Under the pieces are notes generated by a model. That model made no database searches. It saw only the letters and a program-made list of their open reading frames with translations, and was not told the DNA's origin. This document shows positions 46,093-54,551 of a stretch of 64,000 bases of DNA, piece by piece. Source of the stretch: a bacterium (GTDB taxonomy: Bacteria > JAMCPX01). The first letter of the stretch is position 1, and the number at the start of each line of letters is the position of its first letter. Where the stretch lies: positions 23,116 to 87,115 of the forward strand of contig JAJYUJ010000005.1 in the NCBI GenBank assembly GCA_021792615.1, given 5' to 3'. The translations under genes were made by a program, and so were the position numbers.

Positions 46093-46457
46093 GATCAGGA
46101 TAACTGTAAGCCGGATTCTGTTCATTATGGCTATTTATCTGGGACTGCCATTGCTGACAGCCTCAAGCAGCCGACCCGCAGGCATCGGACGGGCAGCCCT
46201 CAAGCGCCTGCTTATTCGGTTTTGCTTCGGATGGGGTTTACAGAGCTGCCCTGTTCGCACAGGGCACTGGTAAGCTCTTACCTCACCGTTTCACCCTTAT
46301 CCCGCCATAGGCGGGACGGTTTGCTTTCTGTTGCACTCTCCTTATGCCGTCTGTGACGGCACAGCCGCCGTTAGCGGCCATCCTGCCCTTTGAAGTCCGG
46401 ACTTTCCTCCCTGTTGTACCTGAAGGGTAAGCAGAGCAGCCATCCATTATCCTGATC
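46093..46457 (-). ncRNA. rnpB: RNase P RNA (bacterial class A)
   Basis: About 365 nt on the minus strand. The terminal P1 helix pairs TTATCCTGATC-type ends (46448-46457 with 46093-46103). The universal core elements are present: GAGGAAAGTCCGGAC near the 5' end (46397-46411), AGAGTGCAACAGAAAGC, GGTGAAACGGTGAGGTAAGAGC and ACAGAATCCGGCTTA near the 3' end. It is the catalytic RNA that matures tRNA 5' ends. It has its own promoter at 46464-46491 inside the end of fmt. Confidence 0.96.
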
Positions 46458-46463
46458 AAAAGT

Positions 46464-46491
46464 ATTGTAACCTATACTGTAAAAGAGTCAA
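46464..46491 (-). promoter_or_regulatory. Promoter of rnpB
   Basis: Minus-strand TTGACT (46486-46491), 16-nt spacer, TACAAT (46464-46469). The predicted start is about 7 nt later, exactly at the rnpB 5' end. Confidence 0.75.
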
Positions 46492-47420
46492 CCCAAAAGA
46501 TCCCCGGTCTTTGTTCGTCTTCCATTGGCATAACTGAAGGCATCCATTGTTTTACGGCCGGAAGGTTTTACCGATTTTATTATAAGCACTCCGGCACCGG
46601 TTGCCACATGAATGCCCTGTTTATCTATAGTTATGATGCTGCCAGCCTGCTCGCTTGATTTATCATTCAACGCCTCGGTACCACGTACCTGTATAATTTC
46701 CCCATTATGGGATGTCCACGCACCCGGCCATTCGATCAATGCCCTGACCAGATTATGGAGTTCCACAGCCGGCCTGGTAAAGTCCAGCCTGCCTTCTTCT
46801 TTGCTTATTTTGGGAGCTAATGTCGCAAGCTCATGTTGTTGGGCAACAGGCTCAATTTGTTTTCTTTCGAGGAGGTCGAGGGTTTTTAACAGCATGTCCG
46901 CACCGAATACCGCGAGCTTTTCACCGAGTGTTATGGCATCATCGTTCGGTGCAATGCCTACCTCTTTTTGCATCAAAACAGGTCCGCTGTCCATGCCCTC
47001 ATCGAGAAGCATTACACTGACCCCTGTTATAGCCTCGCCGTTCATAATGGCCCTCTGGATGGGTGCCGCACCCCTGTACTTCGGCAGGAGCGACGGGTGC
47101 AGGTTTAAACAGCCGAATGCGGGTATAGGTAAAATATCCGGTGGTATAAATTTTCCGTATGCCACAACAACCAGTACATCGGGTGCATGGCGCCGTATCC
47201 AGGCGTTTGTTTCGCTATTGTTCCTTAACGTAACCGGGGTCAATATATCTATGTTGTGCTGAAGAGCCATTTGTGCAACAGGCGTAGCCCTGTTTTTAAG
47301 ACCTCTGCCCGCCGGTTTTTCAGGATTTGAGATGACACCGGCAACATGATGGGATGATTTTATGATGGCATCCAGCGAAGGTATGCTGAACGCGGCACTG
47401 CCCATAAATATAATGTTCAT
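46488..47420 (-). CDS. fmt: Methionyl-tRNA formyltransferase
   Basis: 310 residues. It formylates initiator Met-tRNA using 10-formyl-THF. It has the N-terminal IIFMGSAAFSIPSLDAI, the formyltransferase core LNLHPSLLPKYRGAAPIQRAIMNGEAITGVSVMLLDEGMDSGP with catalytic Asn-His-Asp, and the C-terminal OB-like domain. It lies between hppA and rnpB; the rnpB promoter overlaps its stop codon. Confidence 0.96.
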   Translation of the reverse strand: MNIIFMGSAAFSIPSLDAIIKSSHHVAGVISNPEKPAGRGLKNRATPVAQMALQHNIDILTPVTLRNNSETNAWIRRHAPDVLVVVAYGKFIPPDILPIPAFGCLNLHPSLLPKYRGAAPIQRAIMNGEAITGVSVMLLDEGMDSGPVLMQKEVGIAPNDDAITLGEKLAVFGADMLLKTLDLLERKQIEPVAQQHELATLAPKISKEEGRLDFTRPAVELHNLVRALIEWPGAWTSHNGEIIQVRGTEALNDKSSEQAGSIITIDKQGIHVATGAGVLIIKSVKPSGRKTMDAFSYANGRRTKTGDLLG

Positions 47421-47452
47421 GGAATATTGTGTAGACCTTCAACAATAAAAAT

Positions 47453-47488
47453 GCAAATAAAAAGCCCTCCCGCTTACGGCGGGAGGGC
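47453..47488 (-). terminator. Intrinsic terminator of the hppA operon
   Basis: Perfect 10-bp stem GCCCTCCCGC (47464-47473) / GCGGGAGGGC (47479-47488), then a T-rich run on the minus strand (TTTTTATTTGC). It ends the pyrophosphatase transcript before fmt. Confidence 0.85.
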
Positions 47489-47523
47489 ATCATGAACAAA
47501 CTTGTTAATCTTTCTTACAGCTC

Positions 47524-49695
47524 TTACAGGAACAAAGGTGCCATAACAAGGGTCACCGTTGCCAGCAATTTGATGAGAACGTGGAGAGATGGACCTGCTG
47601 TGTCCTTGAACGGGTCGCCAACGGTGTCTCCGACGACTGCTGCCTTATGTGCGTCAGAACCTTTCCCGCCCAATGCACCGGTTTCTACGTACTTCTTTGC
47701 GTTATCCCATGCACCACCGCCGTTGTTCAACACAATCGCAAAGAGTACACCGACAATGGTTGCAACCATAATGAAGCCTGCAACAGCCTGTGCACCGTAG
47801 CCGAATTCCCTGAATATCAATCCTATGACAATCGGTGAAAGTATAGGCAGGATGCCGGGAAGCACCATCTTCTTCAGTGCAGTTTTTGTAACGATATCGA
47901 CCGTACGTCCGTAATCCGGTTTTGATGTTCCTTTCATAATGCCGGGGTTTTCCTTGAACTGTGCCCTGACATCGCTGATGACCGAATAAGCCGCTTTCCC
48001 GACAGCCGCTATCGCCAATGATGCGAATATGAATACCAGCATTGCGCCAAGTAACCCGGCAACAAATACATGTACATCCGCAAGGTTGATGGTATGCGAT
48101 AGATGATAAATCTGTTGTGCGGTCTGCCCTATATAAGCTTTTGACTTCATCATTAACTCGCCTACATCATCAAGATACGCATTGAAGAGCAGGAATGCCG
48201 CAAGAGCCGCACTGCCGACTGCATAGCCTTTTGTCAATGCCTTCGTCGTATTTCCAACAGCGTCGAGCTTGTCTGTCTTTTTCCTGATCGCTTCCGGTTG
48301 ATCAGACATCTCGATGATACCGCCTGCATTATCCGTTATCGGACCGAAGGTATCCATTGCCAGAACATACGCCGATGTTGAAAGCATACCCATGGTCGCG
48401 ATCGCAGTACCAAAAAAGCCACCGCCTGTTATTGGGCCTCCGGCCGGGTTATTGGCAAATTCAAGTGCGCTGCCCTTGAGACCGAAGTAGTAAGACATAA
48501 TCAAGGCAACGCCTATTACTATGGCTGGCAGCACGGTATTCTCAAGTGCAACCGCAAAGCCGGTAATAATAACGGTCGCAGGTCCTGTTTTTGCCGACTC
48601 GGCAATCTCCTTAACCGGCCTGTACCGGTACTCTGTGTAGTACTGTGTGATGAAGACAAACAGAATGCTTGTTACAATACCGACCAGCCCGGCATAGAAA
48701 AACCACATATTGTTGTTCAGCAGAAGGTCTGTTGCAAGCCAAAAACCGCCTGCAGCAAGTATACTGGTAAGGTAATACCCTTTATTGAGTGCCTGCATCG
48801 GTTCTCCATCTTCCTTTGTCTTTACAACGAGTACGCCAAACATGGCTGCAATAAGACCAAAGGCCCTTGCAAGAAGCGGGAATAAGATGCCGTTGATTCC
48901 AAAATGCTGATACAGCGCTATACCGAGTATCATGGCTCCGATGTTCTCTGCTGCGGTTGACTCAAACAGGTCGGCACCCCTTCCTGCACAGTCGCCGACA
49001 TTGTCACCGACAAGGTCTGCTATGACCGCAGGGTTTCGCGGGTCATCCTCGGGAATGCCTGCCTCAACCTTACCGACAAGGTCTGCACCGACATCGGCTG
49101 CTTTTGTATAAATACCGCCGCCGAGCTGTGCAAACAATGCAACAAAGCTTGCGCCGAACCCGTATCCAACCAACATGTATGGTACATGCTGCGGGTTTGC
49201 AAGTCCCCCGTAGAGCAGGAACAGTATCGAGATACCGAGCAGACTCATTGCAACAATGGTAATGCCGGAAACAGCACCGCCGCGAAGCGATACCTTCAAC
49301 GCTTCATCAAGGCTGCGGGTTGATGCTGCCGCTGTTCTCACATTCGATCTGATCGCAATGTGCATACCCACATATCCTGCGAGGGCAGATGAGAAAGACC
49401 CGAAGATAAAGGCTATACCTGTTTTCCATGCAAGGCCCGCATTATGCTGTACACCATAATAGATACCAAAGATGATCGCGGCCGTGAGGATTGCAAGCGA
49501 AATGATCGTTTTATACTGTCTGTTTAAAAATGCGACAGCACCTTCCTTGATCGCATTGCTGATCTCCTGCATCTTTGGCGTCCCCATGTCCTTTTTGAGG
49601 ACCCAACTCGCCAGCCAGCCCGCGTATCCCAGCGATACGAGACTGACTCCGACAATGAAAGTCAATATTATCTGAGCTACATGTTCCTGTGTCAT
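47524..49695 (-). CDS. hppA: Membrane-bound proton-translocating pyrophosphatase
   Basis: 723 residues with about 16 membrane helices. It couples PPi hydrolysis to ion pumping across the inner membrane. Substrate motif DVGADLVGKVEAGIPEDDPRNPAVIADLVGDNVGD is complete (shown in part by GADLVGKVE and DLVGDNVGD). The segment GNTTKALTKGYAVGSAAL carries Lys and Thr at the positions that define potassium-independent enzymes (potassium-dependent ones have Ala and Gly/Ala), so I infer a K-independent H+ pump. It follows the exchanger-like gene by 11 bp and ends at a strong terminator. Confidence 0.95.
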   Translation of the reverse strand: MTQEHVAQIILTFIVGVSLVSLGYAGWLASWVLKKDMGTPKMQEISNAIKEGAVAFLNRQYKTIISLAILTAAIIFGIYYGVQHNAGLAWKTGIAFIFGSFSSALAGYVGMHIAIRSNVRTAAASTRSLDEALKVSLRGGAVSGITIVAMSLLGISILFLLYGGLANPQHVPYMLVGYGFGASFVALFAQLGGGIYTKAADVGADLVGKVEAGIPEDDPRNPAVIADLVGDNVGDCAGRGADLFESTAAENIGAMILGIALYQHFGINGILFPLLARAFGLIAAMFGVLVVKTKEDGEPMQALNKGYYLTSILAAGGFWLATDLLLNNNMWFFYAGLVGIVTSILFVFITQYYTEYRYRPVKEIAESAKTGPATVIITGFAVALENTVLPAIVIGVALIMSYYFGLKGSALEFANNPAGGPITGGGFFGTAIATMGMLSTSAYVLAMDTFGPITDNAGGIIEMSDQPEAIRKKTDKLDAVGNTTKALTKGYAVGSAALAAFLLFNAYLDDVGELMMKSKAYIGQTAQQIYHLSHTINLADVHVFVAGLLGAMLVFIFASLAIAAVGKAAYSVISDVRAQFKENPGIMKGTSKPDYGRTVDIVTKTALKKMVLPGILPILSPIVIGLIFREFGYGAQAVAGFIMVATIVGVLFAIVLNNGGGAWDNAKKYVETGALGGKGSDAHKAAVVGDTVGDPFKDTAGPSLHVLIKLLATVTLVMAPLFL

Positions 49696-49706
49696 ACTTC
49701 CTCCTT

Positions 49707-50873
49707 TTAAATTTTTATATATTTTTTGTAAGTACTGACAAAATTGCCTGCCATATCCATACCCTTAACCCTGAGCAGTATCAGGGTAACCTCTACAAAT
49801 GTCCATCCAAAGAACATATACGTTACCATCTCCCGTGTTGAGGGTACAAAAAATTGTATACACCATACAATAAACATACCACCTGCTTCATATAAATTGA
49901 ACTTCATGTCAATCAAAAGTAACATTGTTGTACTGCACTGGGCAAAAGTCAGAAGCAATTCCGATCTCTGGTAGGCGTCGAAATGGATAGCCGTTGCACC
50001 GCCTACGGCATAAGAATAAACGAACGGGAGCAATGCTGGTAGCAGGGTGAGCTGGTTTATGGTGGACGATGTTATGTTCATGAGGCCCATGGTCGCACCT
50101 TCTTTCTTTTTGGCCCAGTAAAAGGCACTCAACTTTTCCGGAAACTCCGATAAGAACGGGGACACCCATTGAATGAAGATAAACTCAGATATACCGGCGG
50201 TCAGTGCAATGCTCTTCATACTCCCTATAAACGGGTCTACGGCGAATACCAGGCCAACCCCTCCTATAATGAACAGCAGGATTATCGTTGAAGTCCGGTA
50301 AACGCTTTTCATGCCGATAATTTTAGCGGGTATGTATTCCATTTGGGATTGTTCTTCTCTTTCCTTTGAGGGAAGCTTCGTAAGAAAAAACAGATAAACA
50401 AGGTATATCAGGAGCATGACAACGCCGTCTACAATGCTGAGACTGCCTTTGAGATATACGATAAAAAGGTACAATACACCTATTCCAAAGAAGACGACTT
50501 CTATGGAATGCGCCTTTTCTATGTGGATTGTCGAACCATTCTTGCGCTTCCTGTTGTAAAAATATGACACGAAGAATACAAGCGGCAATCCCACACCGGT
50601 CAGCAGTCGTAAAGAGCCCGTGAGGTTGGCAAGCATTAAATGCACCTCTTTATGCCATGCGAGATCCGCCTCAACCATAAATTCCGGGGCTGTCTGAAAC
50701 CATGCAAGCAATGCAAGTGCAAGTCCCTGCGATATAAAATATTGGGCGGATTCCGCCGACCATGCGATGATCAGCGCAAGCACAACAATAGCGGGAAATG
50801 TCCACAGTGCATGCAGTGCACCAACATTTTCATTGCTCATAAAAACAGGGATTATAGAGGAGAACCAGTGCAT
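49707..50873 (-). CDS. Divergent sodium/calcium-exchanger-family membrane protein
   Basis: 388 residues, about ten to eleven membrane helices. Two inverted segments resemble CaCA alpha repeats, each with an acidic residue after Pro: AWFQTAPEFMVEADLAWH and VSPFLSEFPEKLSAFYWAKKKEGATMGLMNITSSTINQ. A charged loop of about 25 residues (KLPSKEREEQSQMEY) separates the halves. It is 11 bp upstream of hppA, and the two are surely cotranscribed, suggesting exchange driven by the PPase-made gradient. The ion is unknown. Confidence 0.7.
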   Translation of the reverse strand: MHWFSSIIPVFMSNENVGALHALWTFPAIVVLALIIAWSAESAQYFISQGLALALLAWFQTAPEFMVEADLAWHKEVHLMLANLTGSLRLLTGVGLPLVFFVSYFYNRKRKNGSTIHIEKAHSIEVVFFGIGVLYLFIVYLKGSLSIVDGVVMLLIYLVYLFFLTKLPSKEREEQSQMEYIPAKIIGMKSVYRTSTIILLFIIGGVGLVFAVDPFIGSMKSIALTAGISEFIFIQWVSPFLSEFPEKLSAFYWAKKKEGATMGLMNITSSTINQLTLLPALLPFVYSYAVGGATAIHFDAYQRSELLLTFAQCSTTMLLLIDMKFNLYEAGGMFIVWCIQFFVPSTREMVTYMFFGWTFVEVTLILLRVKGMDMAGNFVSTYKKYIKI

Positions 50874-50910
50874 AGAAAATCGGTAACTTTAAATACGCGG
50901 TAAGTCAAGC

Positions 50911-50939
50911 AAAAAGGGGCTGGACACCTCCGGCCCCTT
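50911..50939 (-). terminator. Hairpin terminator 1 (stacked set)
   Basis: AAGGGGC.GG / CC.GCCCCTT stem, followed on the minus strand by T5. It is the last of three similar GC-rich hairpins between the gene remnant and the exchanger gene. The exchanger promoter must lie between this hairpin and 50873. Confidence 0.6.
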
Positions 50940-50944
50940 CCAAT

Positions 50945-50970
50945 AAAAAAGGGCGGGGCAAACCCCGCCC
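50945..50970 (-). terminator. Hairpin terminator 2 (stacked set)
   Basis: GGGCGGGG / CCCCGCCC stem with CAAA loop, then T6 on the minus strand. Confidence 0.7.
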
Positions 50971-51040
50971 CTGCTTCTGCATCATCCCCCAGAAAAGTGG
51001 GAAAGAAGGGGTTGTTTTTATGTGATGATTAAAACAAATA

Positions 51041-51070
51041 AAAAGGGGCAGGCACCAATGTGCCTGCCCC
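51041..51070 (-). terminator. Hairpin terminator 3 (stacked set)
   Basis: Eleven-base-pair stem GGGGCAGGCAC / GTGCCTGCCCC with CAAT loop, then TTTT on the minus strand. It is the first terminator met by transcription through the gene remnant at 51135-51329. Confidence 0.8.
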
Positions 51071-51134
51071 TGTATTCAATCCTTCTTTTCCCCTCCAAAA
51101 AGAGGAGCAGGTGGTGTGTTAACCTTCGCCTCTC

Positions 51135-51329
51135 CTACGGATACACCCTGTTTATCAAATATACGCCTGATGTTAACAAGCTGCCGTCAGGCATTGTGCT
51201 GATCTGATACCTCTGAGGTACAGCAACCACTAAGGATATATCGCCATTCGCAGGGTTTATAAGAAAGATGTTCGTACCGTCTATGCCATAAAACTGTCCG
51301 GCCGGTGCCGCAGATATATTGTATAAACC
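51135..51329 (-). pseudogene. C-terminal remnant of an unidentified (exported, beta-rich) protein
   Basis: An open frame of 64 codons ends at the TAG at 51135-51137 but has no start and is closed upstream by TAA at 51330-51332. The reading (GQFYGIDGTNIFLINPANGD, later QRYQISTMPDGSLLTSGVYL) looks like real beta-propeller or adhesin-type protein rather than noise. A terminator 65 bp downstream fits the 3' end of an old gene. Directly upstream a dispersed repeat (51403-51515) may mark the truncation point. The family is not recognised. Confidence 0.55.
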
Positions 51330-51402
51330 TTAATCCTTCTTTTCAAAGGGTAAAATAAGACATGTATCCTCCCTCTTTGCCAAAAAGCGTTAGGGAGATT
51401 TT

Positions 51403-51515
51403 GAAGGACCACTCCGTAAACAGCGTGGATTCTTCGTCGGTATGGAACAGGTTCATCATAGAGTTCGCCTTGACCCTCCCACCGTAGGCGGGGGGATTGC
51501 GGCGAACGCCCATTC
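51403..51515. repeat. Dispersed mosaic repeat, copy 1
   Basis: Shares with 54994-55127 a left block (TTGAAG.ACCAC.CCGTAAAC.GC.TGGATTCTTCGTCGGTATGGAA) and a right block (ATTGCGGCGAAC.CCC.TTCA). The middle differs. The arms GTTCGCC and GGCGAAC are inverted, so the unit can fold. Confidence 0.7.
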
Positions 51516-51581
51516 ATGTTACCCCTCCTATAATAACACCAAAATGTTTATGCCCTCTGAGGAGCTTTCGGGTAAGTTTAG

Positions 51582-51610
51582 TTGATTTATGCCGGTTGCT
51601 TTACTATGAT
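51582..51610 (+). promoter_or_regulatory. Promoter of the nucleotidyltransferase module
   Basis: TTGATT (51582-51587), 17-nt spacer, TATGAT (51605-51610). The first ATG is at 51620, so the leader would be only 2-4 nt: a leaderless start, consistent with the absence of an SD. Confidence 0.55.
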
Positions 51611-51619
51611 AACGACATT

Positions 51620-51946
51620 ATGGATAAGGAAGAAAAAAACTGGACAAAGATTCTCTCTTTTTACACAGGGAGAAAATATAAAAACATCCACGATGTTTTA
51701 AAGGACAAAACCGCTCTCGATATGCTGTGGCTCGAAATTCTTGTGAATGACAATGTACCCTGGGAAGAATATTTACATATACCGGCATTGAGAAAAAATT
51801 ACAGGAAAGCAAGTATCTGGTATGCCAATTTTAAAACACTTATGGGGATTTGTGGAATACAAAGAAAAGCATTGAAACCGAGCAAGGGTGTGTTTGATAT
51901 GAGAGAGTACAGAAAGTTTATAGAGGTATTACGTAATGTCTCTTAA
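51620..51946 (+). CDS. Small partner protein of a nucleotidyltransferase module (unknown)
   Basis: 108 residues, helical and charged, no membrane segment (starts MDKEEKNWTKILSFYTGRKY). I recognise no family. The stop overlaps the next gene's start by 11 bp, an arrangement typical of toxin-antitoxin pairs. A promoter 10 bp upstream implies a leaderless message. It resembles neither the winged-helix AbiEi antitoxin nor HEPN toxins (no RxxxxH). Its codon use and AT content are clearly more AT-rich than the surrounding housekeeping genes, which suggests acquisition. Confidence 0.75.
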   Translation: MDKEEKNWTKILSFYTGRKYKNIHDVLKDKTALDMLWLEILVNDNVPWEEYLHIPALRKNYRKASIWYANFKTLMGICGIQRKALKPSKGVFDMREYRKFIEVLRNVS

Positions 51947-52535
51947 CTTAGATACAACTATTGAATCACTTAAAGAATTTATCAAGAAGGAACATTTAAG
52001 CCTTGAGATAATCATTCTGGGCGGGATTGCAATGGAATACTACGGGGAAAAAAATAGAATGACCATGGACCTGGATGCGGAAGTAAAAGGTTGTGATGCA
52101 GACAAACTACATGATTATTTAGAAAGCAAAGGTATTTATTCGGACATAGGGGAAGACATTTCACGCCGGGGTGTTGTCTCTATGCCACCAGATTACAGGA
52201 AAAAAGCTATTTCTATTTACCATGACCTTACTCTTACGGTTAAGGTGCTTCATCCATCAGATTTTATTATATCCAAATTAAGAAGGGCAACAGAAATAGA
52301 CATACAAGACGCTCTTTTCGTAGCACAGAAATATAAATTGAATAAAGAAGAGCTGCGCAAAGATGCAGACCTTGCTATCATAAATTCACCTAAAGACAAC
52401 GCCCTGTTTATGTTCAAAAAAACAGTAGCGTACTTTTTAAATAAGTTGCAAGAGACACGAGCTATTTCTACGAAAGAGAAAACCAGTATCAAACAAACCG
52501 AAGAAGTTAAAAAGCGCCGTGGCCGGCACTATTAA
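51936..52535 (+). CDS. Nucleotidyltransferase-fold protein (DUF6036/AbiEii/MNT-like)
   Basis: 199 residues. The NTase signature is at about 28-53: ILGGIAMEYYGEKNRMTMDLDAEVKG, with the GG loop and a DLD metal triad element. The middle part (HPSDFIISKLRRATEIDIQDALFVAQ) is the substrate-binding helix region seen in these families. A Lys/Arg-rich tail (EEVKKRRGRHY) ends the protein. Related enzymes act as toxins or as antitoxins by AMP- or NMP-transfer. GAGGTATTACGT precedes the ATG (SD GAGG). A decayed copy of its C-terminal third lies 90 bp downstream. Confidence 0.8.
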   Translation: MSLNLDTTIESLKEFIKKEHLSLEIIILGGIAMEYYGEKNRMTMDLDAEVKGCDADKLHDYLESKGIYSDIGEDISRRGVVSMPPDYRKKAISIYHDLTLTVKVLHPSDFIISKLRRATEIDIQDALFVAQKYKLNKEELRKDADLAIINSPKDNALFMFKKTVAYFLNKLQETRAISTKEKTSIKQTEEVKKRRGRHY

Positions 52536-52626
52536 AAGCGGAATGTGTCAACGATTTTGAGACACTTGTCTGTTCCCAAATTTGTAGAATTTAACGTCTC
52601 CTTCATATAAATCTTGGCTTGGTTAT

Positions 52627-52830
52627 GACCTTTATCCATTGCATTTTGTTATAGCCAAATTAAGAAGGGCAACAGAGGTGGACATACAGGATGCACTTTT
52701 TGTAGCGAAAAAATATAAGTTAAAGAAAGAAGAGTTGAGTCATATTGCAGTCCTTGCTATTAAAAATTCACCCAAAGATATCTCTTTATTTCTCTTTGGA
52801 AAAACAGTAGAGCATTTTTTGAAAAAGTAA
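52627..52830 (+). pseudogene. Truncated tandem copy of the nucleotidyltransferase C-terminus
   Basis: The frame HFVIAKLRRATEVDIQDALF and onward (about 63 codons) matches residues 110-170 of the preceding gene at most positions (KLRRATE, DIQDALFVA.KYKL.KEEL, NSPKD). It lacks the NTase catalytic part and any start with SD. The DNA is also close (CCAAATTAAGAAGGGCAACAGA shared in its core), so this is a duplication followed by loss of the 5' part. Confidence 0.8.
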
Positions 52831-52844
52831 CAATAAGGGCGCAC

Positions 52845-52873
52845 AAAAAAGGGGCGGGGCTTTGCCCCGCCCC
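52845..52873 (-). terminator. Terminator of the repeat lipoprotein gene
   Basis: Perfect 10-bp stem GGGGCGGGGC / GCCCCGCCCC, 3-nt loop, T6 on the minus strand, 60 bp past the stop at 52932. It resembles the three hairpins at 50911-51070. Confidence 0.85.
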
Positions 52874-52931
52874 TTACAATTACCTCTGAGGTTACCAAGC
52901 CTTGTACCTTAAAATTCGTTTGTCTTCATTT

Positions 52932-54551
52932 TTATTGGAATCTGTTTGCATAGATCCGGTTGTATGTGCCGTCAGACTGATCCCACACAGCGATTGCATT
53001 GCCCGCGCTGTCAAAGGACACCTGCGGATAGTAGGCACCGGTCGGACCTGCATCAATAATAGCAGCAACACCCCAGCCCGTGCCAGCAACATACCTGTTT
53101 GCATAGATCCGGTAGTATGTGCCGTCATTCTGTTGCCACACAGCGATTGCATTGCCCGCGCTGTCAAAGGACACCTGCGGATTGTTGGCATTGTTCGGAT
53201 TGGTTTCAATTGCAGCAGCGGTACCCCAGCCCGTGCCCGCAACATACCTGTTTGCATAGATCCGGTAGTATGTGCCGTCAGACTGTCGCCACACAGCGAT
53301 TGCATTGCCCGTGCTGTCAAAGGACACCTGCGGATAGTAGGCATTGTTCGGACCTGCATCAATAATAGCAGCAGTGCCCCAGCCCGTGCCCGCAACATAC
53401 CTGTTTGCATAGATCCGGTAGTTTGTGCCGTCATACTGCTCCCACACAGCGATTGCATTGCCCGTGCTGTCAAAGGACACCTGCGGATAGTAGGCATTGT
53501 TCGGACCTGCATCAATAATAGCAGCAGTGCCCCAGCCCGTGCCCGCAACATACCTGTTCGCATAGATCCTGTAGTTTGTGCCGTCCCACTGCTCCCACAC
53601 AGCGATTGCATTGCCCGCGCTGTCAAAGGACACCTGCGGATTGTTGGCATTGTTCGGACCAGCATCAATTATAGCAGCAGTGCCCCAGACCGTGCCCGCA
53701 ACATACCTGTTTGCATAGATCCTGTAGTGGGTGCCGTCCCACTGCTTCCACACAGCGATTGCATTGCCCGCGCTGTCAATGGACACCTGTGGAAGGTAGG
53801 CATAATTCGGGCCTGCATCAATAATAGCAGCAGTGCCCCAGCCCGTGCCCGCAACGTACCTGTTTGCATAGATCCTGTAGTTTGTGCCGTCAGACTGATC
53901 CCACACAGCGATTGCATTGCCCGCGCTGTCAAAGGACACCTGTGGATTGTTGGCACCGGTCGAACCTGCATCAATTATAGTAGCAGGGCCCCAGCCCGTG
54001 CCCGCAACATACCTGTTTGCATAGATCCTGTAGTTTGTGCCGTCAGACTGCCCCCACACAGCGATTGCATTGCCCGCGCTGTCAATGGACACCTGTGGAT
54101 TGTTGGCACCGGTCGAACCTGCATCAATTATAGCAGCAGACCCCCAGTCGCCATACAGGGTGTTTAATATAACTACACCGGTAGCACTCCTGCTCTGTGT
54201 GTCTGAAACAGTTACCATTGCATACCCTGTCGCATCATACCCGCCTATTGCCTTGATTGTTACCGTAGGGCTTGTGCCCCCACTCTTGATGCCCCAACCG
54301 CTTGATGTAGACCAACTGTACGTTAGAGCAAGATTCTGTGCGCTCTGCGCTAAAACAACAGCCGTAATACTACTGCCTGGCAGAGCAGGCAAGCCATAAA
54401 CATTGGTGCTCTGAATTACCGGCATTGTTGGACCTGCGGGACCCTGGGGACCTGTTGCTCCGGTTGATCCCTTCGATCCGCTGCATCCTGCCATGACAAT
54501 CATGGCAAGCATGCTAAGAATAATTAGTTTACTAAATATCTTTGTCTTCAT
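52932..54551 (-). CDS. Lipoprotein with collagen-like linker and eight 49-residue repeats
   Basis: 539 residues. Signal peptide and lipobox MAGC, lipidated Cys23. A short collagen-like stretch GSTGATGPQGPAGPT follows. An Ig-like domain (about 45-130) precedes eight tandem repeats of 49 residues: WG.AAIIDAG...A..PQVS.DS.GNAIAVW.Q.DGT.YRIYANRYVAGTG. Such WxQxDG repeats form beta-propeller blades, and eight units fit a closed propeller. AAGGAGG lies just before the ATG. It is probably a surface binding protein; the ligand is unknown. The repeats are very uniform in DNA (147-bp unit), pointing to recent expansion or gene conversion. Confidence 0.85.
   Translation of the reverse strand: MKTKIFSKLIILSMLAMIVMAGCSGSKGSTGATGPQGPAGPTMPVIQSTNVYGLPALPGSSITAVVLAQSAQNLALTYSWSTSSGWGIKSGGTSPTVTIKAIGGYDATGYAMVTVSDTQSRSATGVVILNTLYGDWGSAAIIDAGSTGANNPQVSIDSAGNAIAVWGQSDGTNYRIYANRYVAGTGWGPATIIDAGSTGANNPQVSFDSAGNAIAVWDQSDGTNYRIYANRYVAGTGWGTAAIIDAGPNYAYLPQVSIDSAGNAIAVWKQWDGTHYRIYANRYVAGTVWGTAAIIDAGPNNANNPQVSFDSAGNAIAVWEQWDGTNYRIYANRYVAGTGWGTAAIIDAGPNNAYYPQVSFDSTGNAIAVWEQYDGTNYRIYANRYVAGTGWGTAAIIDAGPNNAYYPQVSFDSTGNAIAVWRQSDGTYYRIYANRYVAGTGWGTAAAIETNPNNANNPQVSFDSAGNAIAVWQQNDGTYYRIYANRYVAGTGWGVAAIIDAGPTGAYYPQVSFDSAGNAIAVWDQSDGTYNRIYANRFQ
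53010..54150 (-). repeat. Eight 147-bp tandem repeats within the lipoprotein gene
   Basis: Unit period 147 bp, for example the core CATCAATAATAGCAGCAGTG recurs at about 53358 and 53505. Variation is concentrated in the two short segments coding for the loop residues (..G..xA..P and W.Q.DGT). Because 147 is a multiple of 3, other frames stay open too. Confidence 0.85.

Noticed and set aside
53010-54150. Regular repeats that could suggest a CRISPR-like array
   Set aside because: The 147-bp period is coding, with no short repeat/spacer pattern and no cas genes.
52902-54167. Long plus-strand frame of 421 codons antisense to the repeat lipoprotein
   Set aside because: It is a by-product of the 147-bp repeat, which keeps several frames open. 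It has no SD, a Cys/His-rich composition and no signal; the minus frame has a lipobox, SD and terminator.
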